From Leptospira barantonii (GTDB taxonomy: Bacteria; Spirochaetota; Leptospiria; Leptospirales; Leptospiraceae): a stretch of 64,000 nucleotides of DNA. The stretch spans positions 112,001-176,000 of the forward strand of contig NZ_NPDS01000005.1 of NCBI RefSeq assembly GCF_002811925.1, in the 5' to 3' direction. A program made the translations under genes and the position numbers. Below the pieces are notes generated by a model that saw only the letters and a program-made list of their open reading frames with translations, was not told where the DNA came from and did not search any database. This document shows positions 1-15,896 of the stretch, in pieces (the first letter of the stretch is position 1; each line of letters begins with the position of its first letter).

Positions 1-377
1 TAGAATTTTCAAGCGCGCCCGGAACCTCGAGACATCACTGGGGAACGGACCTAGATCTAAACGCATTAGAAAATTCTTATTTTGAAAAAGGCGGAAGAGG
101 AGAAAAGTTTTACAACTGGATGAGCAAGAATGCGAAACGTTTCGGATTCTGCCAACCGTATTCTCCGAAAAGTTCCCGAGGAAACAAAGGATACAACGAA
201 GAGAAATGGCATTGGTCTTATGCGCCGATCTCAAACAAACTTCAAGACGATTGGGTTCGATTCTATAAGGAAGGAAAGATACAGTTCAAAGACAAATTCT
301 TAGGGGGAGAATTCTTACAAACCCTCCCCTTGGAATACGTGACTTCCATCAACCCGGAATGTAAATCGATCCGCTGA
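1..377 (+). CDS. VanY-type D-alanyl-D-alanine carboxypeptidase (M15B), C-terminal part
   Basis: The reading frame is open from base 3 with no start in the window, so the N-terminus lies upstream. About 125 residues remain. Two M15 metallopeptidase signatures are visible: SRHHWGTDLD (bases 27-56), matching the SxHxxGxxxD zinc-binding motif, and EKWHWSY, matching the ExWHW motif that supplies the catalytic Glu and third zinc ligand. Family knowledge: these enzymes trim the terminal D-Ala from peptidoglycan stem peptides or precursors. The gene ends 48 bases before the convergent galE gene. Signal peptide and localisation cannot be judged because the start is missing. Confidence 0.82.
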   Translation, partial: EFSSAPGTSRHHWGTDLDLNALENSYFEKGGRGEKFYNWMSKNAKRFGFCQPYSPKSSRGNKGYNEEKWHWSYAPISNKLQDDWVRFYKEGKIQFKDKFLGGEFLQTLPLEYVTSINPECKSIR

Positions 378-425
378 CGTTCCTACGTTATGCGAAACAT
401 CAAGCAGAATGTTAAGCGAAATCGC

Positions 426-1397
426 TTACGCCGGATTCTGATAAACGTCCCACATCGTTTTTAAAAGAGTTTTCGCCTCGCTGTATTCGGGCGTCCACCG
501 AAGCAATTTCTGAGCCATCGCGGAAGAAGCCAAAAGTTTCGCGGGGTCGCCCGCTCTTCTTCCTGAAATCTTATGAGGAATCGGTCTTCCCACCACTTCC
601 TCGGCAAGACGAATGACTTCCAAAACGGAATATCCTTTTTCGGAACCTAGATTGACCGTAAGGGATTTTTTTTCAGCTTCCAAATATTCCAAACTCAACA
701 CATGAGCCTTTGCGAGATCGGTTACGTGGATGTAATCGCGTACACAACTTCCGTCCGGAGTATCGTAATCCGTTCCGAAAACTTCGAATTCTTTTCTCAT
801 TCCGGACGCGGCTTCCATGATGATCGGAAGAAGATTGGCCGGAGTTCTTTCCAAACCGCGCACTCTTCCCTGAGGATCGTAACCGGCCGCATTAAAATAA
901 CGTAATGCGGCAAACTTAAACCCTTTGAGTTGATCGAACCATTTCAGATTTTCTTCGACAGCGAGTTTCGTATAACCGTAATAATTTTCCGGATGAACCG
1001 GATGATTCTCGTCGATCGGGAGATATTCGGGAGAACCGTAAACCGCGGCGGAAGAGGAGAATATAAACTTCTTCGTTCCCGCTTTTTCCATAAAGGAAAG
1101 AAGTTTCAAAGTTCCGTTGACGTTGTTCAAAGCGTATTTGGAAGGATCGGTCATCGATTCGCCGGCGGCCTTCCAAGCGGCGAAATGAAACACCGCGTCG
1201 ATCGGTTTTGAAAAGGCTTTTTCCAAAACGGAATCGTCCTGGATATTTCCCTGAATCAACTCGGGACCCGAAAAAAGATTGGCTTTGTTTCCCTTTTCGA
1301 GGTTGTCCACGATCACAAGTTCGTGTTTTTTTTCAAGAAGAAGGGCGACTACGTGACTTCCGATATATCCGGCGCCGCCCGTGATCAGTAATCTCAC
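426..1397 (-). CDS. galE: UDP-glucose 4-epimerase
   Basis: A 323-residue short-chain dehydrogenase-type protein interconverting UDP-glucose and UDP-galactose for surface polysaccharide. The N-terminal NAD-binding motif is TGGAGYIG (residues 6-13). The catalytic YxxxK is Y140-G-Y-T-K144, and the Ser-rich stretch FSSSAAVYG before it carries the catalytic Ser/Thr. Length is typical of GalE. The start is GTG and overlaps the TGA of the upstream lpxA gene as GTGA, so the two are probably translationally coupled. A related UDP-sugar epimerase (UDP-GlcNAc, for example) cannot be excluded. Confidence 0.88.
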   Translation of the reverse strand: MRLLITGGAGYIGSHVVALLLEKKHELVIVDNLEKGNKANLFSGPELIQGNIQDDSVLEKAFSKPIDAVFHFAAWKAAGESMTDPSKYALNNVNGTLKLLSFMEKAGTKKFIFSSSAAVYGSPEYLPIDENHPVHPENYYGYTKLAVEENLKWFDQLKGFKFAALRYFNAAGYDPQGRVRGLERTPANLLPIIMEAASGMRKEFEVFGTDYDTPDGSCVRDYIHVTDLAKAHVLSLEYLEAEKKSLTVNLGSEKGYSVLEVIRLAEEVVGRPIPHKISGRRAGDPAKLLASSAMAQKLLRWTPEYSEAKTLLKTMWDVYQNPA

Positions 1398-2173
1398 CTG
1401 TGATCCGTAACTCCCCGATCGCTATCTCTAAAGAATTTTATAATATACTTAACTTGATCGATCAGATTTCCAGAAGCTTCGAGTTCGTCCAGGGCTTTTT
1501 TCGTGGTCAATTTAGAATGATAGATGACCTTATACGCGTGTTTGATCGCGTTTCTTACGTCCGGAGAAAAACCCGCGCGTTTCATACCTACGCTGTTGAG
1601 TCCTACAACCGTACTCGGATTTCCGTCCACCGTGGAATATGGAGGAACGTCCTGAACCACCTTTGCAAGACCCGCGACCATAGAGTAGTCCCCGACGAAA
1701 CAAAACTGATGAACCGCCGCAAGCCCGGAAATAAAAGAAAAATTTCCGAGAGTCACGTGACCCGCAAGAACACAACCGTGTGTAAGAATATTATTATTTC
1801 CGAGTATACAATCGTGACCGACGTGCGCGTTCCCCATAAAATAATTTTTATTTCCGATTACGGTGGGAGAATCTTCTTTCGTTCCCTTATGAATATTCGA
1901 ATATTCGCGAAAAATATTATGATCGCCGATGATTGTTTTCGTCAGAAGCTGTTGATTGAATCCTAAATCCTGAGGCATCACACCGATCACGGCTCCCTGA
2001 TGGAAACGATTGAATTTTCCGATTTCGGAACCCGCACAAATTTTTACGTGATTTTCAATTACCGTACCTTCTTGGATGGAAACATGTCCTTCGATAATAG
2101 AATAAGGACCGACCTCGACGGATTCGTGCAATTGGGCTCGAGAGTCGATAATCGCAGTCGGATGTATTTTCAT
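1394..2173 (-). CDS. lpxA: LpxA acyltransferase of lipid A synthesis
   Basis: A 259-residue left-handed beta-helix protein (hexapeptide repeats over about residues 1-180) with a helical C-terminus. It transfers a 3-hydroxyacyl chain from ACP to the UDP-GlcNAc-type precursor, the first step of lipid A synthesis in the cytoplasm. The motif NAHVGHDC places the catalytic His at about H120, equivalent to E. coli H125. Family knowledge: the Leptospira enzyme prefers a C12 hydroxyacyl chain and a 3-amino sugar acceptor; this is not visible here. ATG start preceded by GAGGT. First gene of a two-gene lpxA-galE unit, divergent from the Hpt gene. lpxD, fabZ and lpxB, the usual neighbours in other bacteria, are absent. 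Confidence 0.9.
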   Translation of the reverse strand: MKIHPTAIIDSRAQLHESVEVGPYSIIEGHVSIQEGTVIENHVKICAGSEIGKFNRFHQGAVIGVMPQDLGFNQQLLTKTIIGDHNIFREYSNIHKGTKEDSPTVIGNKNYFMGNAHVGHDCILGNNNILTHGCVLAGHVTLGNFSFISGLAAVHQFCFVGDYSMVAGLAKVVQDVPPYSTVDGNPSTVVGLNSVGMKRAGFSPDVRNAIKHAYKVIYHSKLTTKKALDELEASGNLIDQVKYIIKFFRDSDRGVTDHR

Positions 2174-2210
2174 TTAGACCTCACTTCGGTTCTAAAATAC
2201 AAAAATCGAC

Positions 2211-2249
<39 letters not shown>

Positions 2250-2320
2250 TCCGTATAGTTTACTGAAAAGTAGCTTGTCTTAACCCGAAAAAAGGAAATA
2301 TTTGGAGCGAGGTCACGAAC

Positions 2321-2671
2321 ATGCTTGTGGATTGGAACAGACTGGATTCTCTGAAGCAAGGAGACGATGAAGAGGAAGCCGCCTGGTTGAAGGAAATGGT
2401 GGAATCCCTTCTCACAAATATGGAAGTTCGAGTTAAGAACATCGTTCGTTTTACGGAAGAAAAAAAAGACGCGGATCTTCAAGCCGAACTTCATCAAACC
2501 AAAGGTGTTTCCGCTAACTTCGGTTTAGAGGATTTAAGATCCTTAGTCACCGAAGCCGAACATCTTTTAAAAAGCGCCGATTCCGGTTCTTGTTACGCTC
2601 TGAGTTTGAAAACTCCCGCGCTTTGGGAACAAACCCGCGACGAGCTCAAAAAAAAATTCGGAATCGTTTAA
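2321..2671 (+). CDS. Stand-alone histidine phosphotransfer (Hpt) protein
   Basis: A 116-residue, mostly helical acidic protein. The motif HQTKGVSANFGLEDL fits the Hpt consensus HxxKGxSxxxG, with H58 the predicted phosphorylated His and K61/G62 the conserved partners. Hpt proteins relay phosphate between receiver domains of hybrid kinases and response regulators. No kinase or regulator is adjacent; the nearest hybrid kinase in the window is at 33-35 kb. ATG preceded by GGAGCGAGGT. Divergent from lpxA across about 150 bp. Confidence 0.75.
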   Translation: MLVDWNRLDSLKQGDDEEEAAWLKEMVESLLTNMEVRVKNIVRFTEEKKDADLQAELHQTKGVSANFGLEDLRSLVTEAEHLLKSADSGSCYALSLKTPALWEQTRDELKKKFGIV

Positions 2672-2842
2672 CTTTTATTTCACGTTCATAATTCATTTTA
2701 TCGTTGTTTTTCGTTTTAAAATCGAAATCGGTTTTCTTTTTCAAAAAGGGCTGAATTCCATTGGAAATATTTTCCGAATTCTTTTTTTAAACGGAGAATG
2801 GAATATCGAATCTTTTCCTTTAATTTTTAAAAAGGCAAGTAT

Positions 2843-3718
2843 ATGAAAAATCCGATTCTATTGTTTTGCATTTCGATTTTGTTCCTTCAATGCAGTATGG
2901 ATACGAAGATCATCCGCGCCGTCAAAGAAAAGGACTTGAACAAAGTCCGTTCCCTAATCTCCCAAGGAGAGGATGTGAACGCGGTCGGAGAATGTTACAA
3001 CGCTCTGAGCATCGCTGTGAACGATAAGAATATGGAATTGATCGAACTCCTTCTTTCCAAAGGTTCCAATCCAAATGTGCGCAATTACGAATGCTTTCGA
3101 TCGATTCCTTATGTGGGAAGATTTCCGATCGGTCGAGATACGGCGTTGATCTATTCGGGAAATCTTGAAATCACCAAGGCATTGATCGGTGCGGGCGCAG
3201 ATCCGAATATTTTGGATATCAACGGCTATTCTCCCCTGCAAAGGGCGGTCATAAACGGTTATACCGATATTGCAGAATATTTAATATTCAAAGGTGCGAA
3301 TGTGAATTTGTTCGATAAGGACGGAAAAAACATTCATTTGAAGGCCGCGAATTCGATTCAAAAAAGCAAACCAAACGAATCCGAAAAATTGCTGAAGATT
3401 CTTACCGCGGCCAACGCAAAGGATTTCGATTTTGAATCCGCGAAAACCGATACGACGGTTCATGAAAGTTATTTTCATTCCGTTTGTAGATCTTCCACGA
3501 AGATGGGAAAAGAAATCGCCACTGCAGTAACAAATCGTCCGATTCAGTTTTCACCACAGACGTATTGCGCTAGCGAAAAGGCATTTTCTCATTACAGCGA
3601 ATTCAACTGGGAAGACAATCAGCAAAACATGATGCACTGGTATATCAAACGATTGAAGGACACGAAGAAACCTGCGCCGACTACACCTTCACCTGCCGCC
3701 GCGCCTGCGGTTCCGTAG
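2843..3718 (+). CDS. Ankyrin-repeat lipoprotein
   Basis: A 291-residue protein. Residues 1-16 form a short signal peptide ending LFLQC, so C17 is the likely lipidated residue; Gln at -1 is unusual. Residues about 25-175 contain three to four ankyrin repeats, seen as alternating LLLSKGSNPN, LIGAGADPN and LIFKGANVN caps. The C-terminal part is unlike ankyrin and has several Cys residues. The last 15 residues are Pro/Ala-rich. Ankyrin repeats bind proteins, but no partner can be inferred. It is a single gene with its own ribosome site (AAAGGCAAG), probably exported to a membrane surface. Confidence 0.75.
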   Translation: MKNPILLFCISILFLQCSMDTKIIRAVKEKDLNKVRSLISQGEDVNAVGECYNALSIAVNDKNMELIELLLSKGSNPNVRNYECFRSIPYVGRFPIGRDTALIYSGNLEITKALIGAGADPNILDINGYSPLQRAVINGYTDIAEYLIFKGANVNLFDKDGKNIHLKAANSIQKSKPNESEKLLKILTAANAKDFDFESAKTDTTVHESYFHSVCRSSTKMGKEIATAVTNRPIQFSPQTYCASEKAFSHYSEFNWEDNQQNMMHWYIKRLKDTKKPAPTTPSPAAAPAVP

Positions 3719-3735
3719 AATATTAGGGAAAGTAG

Positions 3736-3862
3736 GAGATTCTACAAAACTTCCGAAAACGAACTATTGCGGAGTTTTTTAAGAAGCGCAGTAGTTCCTA
3801 CATTCTTTTATTCCGGAAATCAAACTGGCTCAGAGATTTTGTATGAGATCCTACAAAACTTC
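3736..3862. repeat. Intergenic repeat cluster (GAGATYCTACAAAACTTC and TAGTTCCTACA)
   Basis: Two near-identical 18-mers, GAGATTCTACAAAACTTC (3736-3753) and GAGATCCTACAAAACTTC (3845-3862), flank one TAGTTCCTACA element (3792-3802). The latter also occurs twice at 44280-44352. They lie in non-coding DNA between two convergent genes. Function unknown; dispersed short repeats of this kind are common between Leptospira genes. Confidence 0.55.
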
Positions 3863-3898
3863 ATTTTCACAATTAAACAATGACCCGATTCCAAAAAA

Positions 3899-3934
3899 AT
3901 AAAAAAGGCGATCTCGAATTTTCAAGATCGCCTT
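3899..3934 (-). terminator. Rho-independent terminator of the DAHP synthase gene
   Basis: On the minus strand a perfect 10-bp stem (AAGGCGATCT with AGATCGCCTT, loop of ten bases) is followed by a T-run. It lies about 35 bases past the stop codon of the DAHP synthase gene. Confidence 0.85.
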
Positions 3935-3968
3935 CCCCGATTTGCCCCGCGTCATGCGGTGCTCGTTT

Positions 3969-5129
<1,161 letters not shown>

Positions 5130-5131
5130 TA

Positions 5132-8495
<3,364 letters not shown>

Positions 8496-8526
8496 TCACA
8501 CTCTCTTTCAAACGAAATGGACACGA

Positions 8527-8560
8527 ACCCTGCCCTTCAAACGGCGGGGTTTTTTATTTT
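8527..8560 (+). terminator. Rho-independent terminator of fcpA
   Basis: The stem CCCTGCC/GGCGGGG with a short TTCAAAC-type loop is followed by TTTTTTATTTT, 31 bases past the stop codon. Confidence 0.85.
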
Positions 8561-8693
8561 GACTCGCTTGAAGTAAATCTCCCGAAACTGCCCTTCCTCA
8601 AAAGTACCCGCACAATTTAATATTTCTTAAATCGGAATCTAATAGACGAACTCAACGTTATCTGCTATTTTCTTTCGTTAAACGAGGTTCATT

Positions 8694-9098
8694 ATGTTTA
8701 TATCCGAAAAGATACTCATCATCGCAGGTGTTTTAAACTTGGCATACGGAAGCCTCACCGGCTTTCCCTACGCGCTTGCAAGAAAGAAAGCCGAATTCCC
8801 CTCACGTTATTTGCAAGCGGCGCATATCGGTTCTTTGATGCAGGGAGCGATGCTTTTGGGGTTAGTGCTTGCATTTCGATACGCAAATCTATCCGAAACA
8901 CTTTCTTTGTACGGTGCGGCCCTCTTTGCGCTCTCTTCCTTATTCTTGGGGCTCAAAGACACGGCCAATTGGCTTCAAGGAGTCAAAGACGAATTTCAAG
9001 AAAATCCTATATTAGGAAAAGCTTTAGGAGCGATCGGAGTGGTAACCAATCTCGCCGGAATCGTTATAATCCTGTACGGGGTCTTGTTCACGCAATAA
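8694..9098 (+). CDS. Small integral membrane protein (four segments)
   Basis: A 134-residue hydrophobic protein with four predicted membrane segments at about residues 6-24, 45-62, 70-87 and 110-131. Length and layout resemble the hydroxylaminobenzene-mutase-like (HabA) membrane family, but no diagnostic motif could be confirmed. GAGGTT precedes the ATG. Convergent with the AlkC-like gene, with 30 bases between the stops. Confidence 0.65.
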   Translation: MFISEKILIIAGVLNLAYGSLTGFPYALARKKAEFPSRYLQAAHIGSLMQGAMLLGLVLAFRYANLSETLSLYGAALFALSSLFLGLKDTANWLQGVKDEFQENPILGKALGAIGVVTNLAGIVIILYGVLFTQ

Positions 9099-9128
9099 CG
9101 TAAGAACGGAGAATCGAAAACGTCAAAC

Positions 9129-10235
<1,107 letters not shown>

Positions 10236-10326
10236 GTAAGAATTCCTACTTTGTCCAGTATTTTAATGAGGTCGATTTTAATTGTTCCGACAAACGAAAA
10301 GAAAAAAATTTCCGAACCGCGGCCGG

Positions 10327-11086
10327 TCACAACTTCCAATACAACAAAACTTCCTTGTTTCCGTCACGACCTTCGATCGGAGACCATTCCAATCCTAAAA
10401 TTTTCGCGCCGATTTCCTTTTTTAAATAAGAACAAATCGAACGAACGATTCTGGTTCTGATCTTTGAATCCCGCAAAACACCCTTTACAAGATCGTTTTC
10501 GTTGGCCTCGAACTGAGGTTTGATCAAAGTAATACATTCTAATTTTGGAATATTCTTTTCTTCTCTGAATCGCTGAATCACGGGAAAGACGGATCGAAGA
10601 GAAATAAAACTTAAATCCATGACGATCAGAATCGATTCCGAATTCGGAACCGATAAACCGTTCGTTTCCCATTCGATTCCGGAAGAAGATAAATTTTTTA
10701 GATGAAAACGATCCTTTACGATCACCGCGGGATTGTTTCTGATTTTTTCGGCGAGTTGTCCATAACCTACGTCACAAGCAAAAACCTTCCAAGCCCCTTT
10801 TTCCAAAAGAACCTGAGTGAAACCGCCCGTGGACGCGCCCAGATCGATACAAAGTTTTCCTTCCGCTTTTACGGAAAAAACTTCGAAGGCCTTCAACAAT
10901 TTGTAAGCCCCTCGACTCACGTATTGTGGAATTACGTTGAGAATTCTCAGTTCCGAGTTTTCCGAAAATTTTAATCCGACTTTGGTGATCTTCTGTTCGT
11001 CCACCAACACGGAACCGGAAAGAATCAAACTCCTCGCCTTTTCCAAGGAATCAGCCAATCCCCTTTTCAAAAGGAGATCATCCAGT

Positions 11087-11106
<20 letters not shown>
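10327..11106 (-). CDS. tlyA: TlyA-family rRNA 2'-O-methyltransferase (hemolysin A family)
   Basis: A 259-residue protein. The S4 RNA-binding domain is at about residues 7-60 ([20 protein letters not shown]). The FtsJ-like Rossmann domain has the SAM motif [12 protein letters not shown] (residues 86-97), then VMDLSFISL and LIKPQFE. TlyA methylates cytidines in 16S and/or 23S rRNA; the name hemolysin reflects older assays. The start appears to be TTG, located inside the last 20 bases of ispA, so the two genes overlap and are likely coupled. Confidence 0.88.
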
Positions 11107-12028
<922 letters not shown>

Positions 12029-12070
12029 TCTGCCTCCAAGTTGAAAGAAAACCCAGGATTGTAAAGCAAA

Positions 12071-13093
12071 TCAGGATTTTACTTTTAAAACAACCTTCCC
12101 CACCGATGTTCCCGATTGAAAGTATTTCAACGCCTCGTCGATTTTTTCAAACGGAAACGTTTTGCCCACGAGTGGCGGGGAAATATTTAGTTTCACAAGA
12201 CCGTTCAGATGTTTGGTCAATTTTTCCACTTTCTCGTAAAGCCAGATCAGATTGAATCCCATTACGGCCTTGTTGTCCGAAACCATCTGCATCGGATCCA
12301 ATTTCGGTCTGGAAAGATATTTGTATGCGAGTCTCGGCCAATTTACGGAACTACTTCCGCCCATCATCTCGGCCGCGCCGTATACGACCATTCTTCCCAT
12401 GGGAGCCATGATATCGTAACTTTCTTGAAAGATTTTTCCGCCGATACATTCGAGAACAAGATCGAGTTCCTTTCCGCCAAGAGCTTCTTGTAAATCCTTT
12501 GCGAATCGATCCGAACGAACGATTTGTCTATCGTAACCTTCCTTTTTTAGAAGTTCGGTTTTGGATGGAGTTCCGATCGTCCCGATCGTAAACGCGCCTA
12601 ATTTTTTTGCGATTCGATTTGCGAGAATCCCCACGCCACCGGCCGCGCTGTGAATCAAAACGGTTTGACCTTTTTCAAGATCCCCCAGAGCAACTAACGC
12701 GTAATAGGCGGTTAGTCCTTGAACGAGGAACCCTGCACCTTGATCGAAGTTCCATTTGGAAGGAAGTTTAAAAACGTATTTCGAATCGATATTCAAATGG
12801 GAAACGTATCCGCCGAAACGGGTAACTCCCATAATCTTATCTTTCTTCTTAACGTTTTTAACTTTTTTTCCGGTTGCGATTACGATTCCGGAAAATTCCA
12901 AACCGGGAATAAACGCGCCTTCGGGTGTGGCGCTATACAATCCTTGAATTGCGAATAAATCGGCGAAGTTCAATCCGACCGAATGAACTTCGATTTGTAC
13001 TTCATTTTCACCGGGTTCGTTTAGGGTTTCCGTTTCTAAACGAAGATTTTCAAGAGAGCCTTTTTTACGGACAAGAGCGATCGTTCTTTGCAT
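12071..13093 (-). CDS. Zinc-independent MDR-family oxidoreductase (quinone reductase-like)
   Basis: A 340-residue medium-chain dehydrogenase/reductase. The N-terminal GroES-like domain (1-125) lacks the catalytic zinc cysteines. The Rossmann domain has [18 protein letters not shown] near residue 150, typical of NADPH:quinone reductases and VAT1-like proteins. It probably reduces quinones or alpha,beta-unsaturated carbonyls with NADPH. It lies 42 bases upstream of ispA on the same strand. Confidence 0.82.
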   Translation of the reverse strand: MQRTIALVRKKGSLENLRLETETLNEPGENEVQIEVHSVGLNFADLFAIQGLYSATPEGAFIPGLEFSGIVIATGKKVKNVKKKDKIMGVTRFGGYVSHLNIDSKYVFKLPSKWNFDQGAGFLVQGLTAYYALVALGDLEKGQTVLIHSAAGGVGILANRIAKKLGAFTIGTIGTPSKTELLKKEGYDRQIVRSDRFAKDLQEALGGKELDLVLECIGGKIFQESYDIMAPMGRMVVYGAAEMMGGSSSVNWPRLAYKYLSRPKLDPMQMVSDNKAVMGFNLIWLYEKVEKLTKHLNGLVKLNISPPLVGKTFPFEKIDEALKYFQSGTSVGKVVLKVKS

Positions 13094-13200
13094 GAGCGGA
13101 GGTTAAGAATTCGAAGGGAAAGAGCAAGAAAAATTTAAACGTTCTTTTTGAGCGTCGACTTTTTCCAACTCATCCCTTCGTTCGATTGTGTTTTTAATCG

Positions 13201-15240
13201 TTAAAACTCGGGAGAATAAAATTCCTTCTCGGCGCCTCTCGGTGCGATCGTAAATCTGTATTTTCTTTTTGAATGAAACTCCGGATTAAACCAACGAACT
13301 TCATAGATCGACATTCCTTGCGAAGAATTTCCTTGCAATCGAATGTCCAACTCGGTTCCGCTATCGTTTACAGTTCTTCCGTCTTGTTGTAAGGTTTTCC
13401 ATTCTCCCTTATCTTCCTTATATTGAATGGAAATCAAAGACTGATGAAATTGAATCAAAGAAGGGTTCACGTCCTTATAACGAAAGATCCAATGTTTTTC
13501 GGAATTCTCTTCCGCCAGAACCAATCGTGGAGATTCTTTCAACTCTCTGTTTCCTTTTGCTTCTTTCTTTTCGGGCATATAACGTTTTGTATCGAGTTGA
13601 AATTCCCATGAATCCGGAAAACTTTCCTTTCCACCTTCGGAAGGCATTTGTTTTACGAGATCCGCAAGATGTGCTTGTAAGAACGGTTGAGTCGCCGGTC
13701 CGTAAATCGTATGTCCACCTTCGTAGTGTTGTCTGGAATATTCTTCCGGAGTTGTGGTATAACCGAAATATCCGTTCGTACAAGACAACACCGAAGTTTG
13801 TGTGATCGTTTCCTTGCTTTTTGCGGTCCGAAGTTTTTCCGCTTCCAACACTGCATTTGAGAATCTTCGGCCGGATTCGTTGGTGACTTCGAAAGGAACG
13901 GCGAGTAACGCGGTGTCTCCGATTCTTGCGGACTGGAGAATCATTCTATGTGGAAAATTCTTTTTTGCTAATACGATGTATTGAAAGAAAGAACCGGCGG
14001 TTCGTTTATGACCCTGACATCCCCCGGTAAAAATATAACGAGGCCAACCTTCTCCCCAAAATGGAAGCCAGAATAAAACGGGAGTCATTCCATCCTCGGC
14101 TCCTCCGGTCAAAGCGGTACCCGCAACCGGTCTGCTACAAAGTTCCGCTTCTCCCATCTTCGGATTTTCGTAAACGTCCACTTCTTTGGAGTTGTAAGAG
14201 TACGTTACGTCCGAGTTCAATTTTTTTCCGAGAAGCTGAAAGAGTTCATAAGATTTTCTTGATATTTCATAACCGAGTCGTTTGGATTCGATAAAACCCT
14301 GCATGTCTTCCCTGTAATCGGGAGAATTGTCCCCGTGTGTCGCGTTTGAAACGGCGTGTAAAGGTTCCCAATCGGTCTTAAATTCTTCTTTAATTTTCAG
14401 TTCGAGTTCTCGTTCGGGATAAGCGAACACGTCCGCGTTCACCACCTTATTCCAAGACGGAACCGTCGTACCGTGAATCGAATACGTGGAATAAACCGCG
14501 AGAGGTTTAAAGGCCCCGTCCTTGTCCTTTGCATCGACTCGGATCATGGTCATTTCCGGATTTACGGCTTCGTAAATTTGTTCGGTTTTGATTTCGTCGA
14601 TTCCCGAATTTTGATTGGCCGCGTATGCTTCGATGGAGCGATTTCGGGTCAATCCCCAAATATTAGATTTTCCTGTTGCGATTCTCGCGGGTTTTGCGGA
14701 TTGATACGCTTCCAAGACCGCGTTGTAAATTCTATCTTCTAAAAATTCATACCATTCTTTTTCGAAACCCGGTTTGTTTCCGGCGAACTCGTTGTAGAAA
14801 TTATTTTCATAAAAATTTCCCGGCGCCGAGTGCGTATGTGTCCCCGAAAGAACGATTCCACCCAAACTGATATCCGTTTTATCGGCGAGTCTTTCCGCGA
14901 GTTTATGATGTAACAAAAGAGAACCGGAAAGAAGATCCGTTTGAATCAACACCAAGGGAGAATGTTGATCTTTTCTAATATAGATGACTCTTGCGTAAAT
15001 TTTGGTCCTAAATCCTTTTTCCGTATTCGCCAACATGGAATAACCGGCAAGAGGAAGTCCCGGAGGAGGAGTGATGTCCACCTTGGAAGCTCCTGCAAAA
15101 AGTCCTTTCGTGTTCGAAACGACGGAAGGTTTTTTATTCTTAATCACATAGGTCGTCGAATCGCTACAATTCACGAGGCCGAACGTAAAAAACAAAAAGA
15201 TCGGAATCGTAAGGACCAAACGGAAATAAAAAATTTTCAA
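13201..15240 (-). CDS. Neutral/alkaline ceramidase-like lipoprotein
   Basis: A 679-residue protein with a signal peptide and lipobox FGLVNC (Cys near residue 25), then the ceramidase N-terminal pattern GASKVDITPPPGLPLAGY and the zinc-site motif LSGTHTHSAPG. Neutral ceramidases cleave the amide bond of ceramides using a single zinc. The C-terminal 130 residues look like the beta-sandwich domain of the family. The start chosen is TTG at 15240, because GGAGG lies nine bases before it and the signal peptide begins immediately. A longer frame from GTG at 15342 adds 34 polar residues before the signal peptide and has no ribosome site. Confidence 0.82.
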   Translation of the reverse strand: MKIFYFRLVLTIPIFLFFTFGLVNCSDSTTYVIKNKKPSVVSNTKGLFAGASKVDITPPPGLPLAGYSMLANTEKGFRTKIYARVIYIRKDQHSPLVLIQTDLLSGSLLLHHKLAERLADKTDISLGGIVLSGTHTHSAPGNFYENNFYNEFAGNKPGFEKEWYEFLEDRIYNAVLEAYQSAKPARIATGKSNIWGLTRNRSIEAYAANQNSGIDEIKTEQIYEAVNPEMTMIRVDAKDKDGAFKPLAVYSTYSIHGTTVPSWNKVVNADVFAYPERELELKIKEEFKTDWEPLHAVSNATHGDNSPDYREDMQGFIESKRLGYEISRKSYELFQLLGKKLNSDVTYSYNSKEVDVYENPKMGEAELCSRPVAGTALTGGAEDGMTPVLFWLPFWGEGWPRYIFTGGCQGHKRTAGSFFQYIVLAKKNFPHRMILQSARIGDTALLAVPFEVTNESGRRFSNAVLEAEKLRTAKSKETITQTSVLSCTNGYFGYTTTPEEYSRQHYEGGHTIYGPATQPFLQAHLADLVKQMPSEGGKESFPDSWEFQLDTKRYMPEKKEAKGNRELKESPRLVLAEENSEKHWIFRYKDVNPSLIQFHQSLISIQYKEDKGEWKTLQQDGRTVNDSGTELDIRLQGNSSQGMSIYEVRWFNPEFHSKRKYRFTIAPRGAEKEFYSPEF

Positions 15241-15249
15241 AATCGAATT

Positions 15250-15254
15250 CCTCC
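15250..15254 (-). promoter_or_regulatory. Shine-Dalgarno GGAGG deciding the TTG start
   Basis: Minus-strand GGAGG, nine bases upstream of the TTG at 15240. It is the only strong ribosome site near the 5' end of this frame. Confidence 0.75.
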
Positions 15255-15416
15255 GGGTGAGTTGTTCTATAAGATCGTTTCGAAAAATCAAGATGCTTTC
15301 TTTCGAAACGGGATATTTTAAGGAATTTTCATTATAAATCACTTATTTTCTGATTTCAAAATCGACGGAATCCGCTACAAAAGTAAAAACAACGCAAAGG
15401 TTCGATATCAAACTAC

Positions 15417-15896
15417 ATGAACTTAGGACAAAAACTTAAATTTTATTTTTTAAATTTCTATCCACCCTACTTCGGCGCCGGAATCCGCTACAAAAAAATC
15501 GGCAAAGGGTTTAACCATTTTCGACTTTCGATGAAACTTCATTGGTGGAATCGAAATCTCGTCGGCACGCATTTCGGCGGTTCCTTGTATTCCATGTGCG
15601 ATCCGTTTTATATGCTGATGCTGATCGAAAACTTAGGGGACGAATACATCGTTTGGGACAAGGCCGCGACGATTCGTTTTATCGCTCCCGGCCTCGGAAA
15701 GGTTTATGCGGATTTCGAAATTTCTCCCGAAGAAGTCGAAAGAATCCGAAACGAGGCGGATGAAAAAAGAAAGTTAGACGCTTTCTTCCAGGCGAAGGTA
15801 TACGACGAAAAAACCGGAAAGGTCGTAGCCGAATTGGATAAGGTTGTGTATGTAAGAAGAAAGGAAAGGATCAAAAAGGAAAAGAACTCAAAATAA
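15417..15896 (+). CDS. DUF4442 hotdog-fold thioesterase-like protein
   Basis: A 159-residue protein with the DUF4442 layout: an amphipathic N-terminus with [17 protein letters not shown], the central helix region [18 protein letters not shown], then strands ending in VVYVRRK. The fold is hotdog, related to PaaI-type acyl-CoA thioesterases. The usual catalytic Asp/Glu cannot be assigned with confidence. Its tail overlaps the convergent tetR gene by nine bases. Confidence 0.75.
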   Translation: MNLGQKLKFYFLNFYPPYFGAGIRYKKIGKGFNHFRLSMKLHWWNRNLVGTHFGGSLYSMCDPFYMLMLIENLGDEYIVWDKAATIRFIAPGLGKVYADFEISPEEVERIRNEADEKRKLDAFFQAKVYDEKTGKVVAELDKVVYVRRKERIKKEKNSK

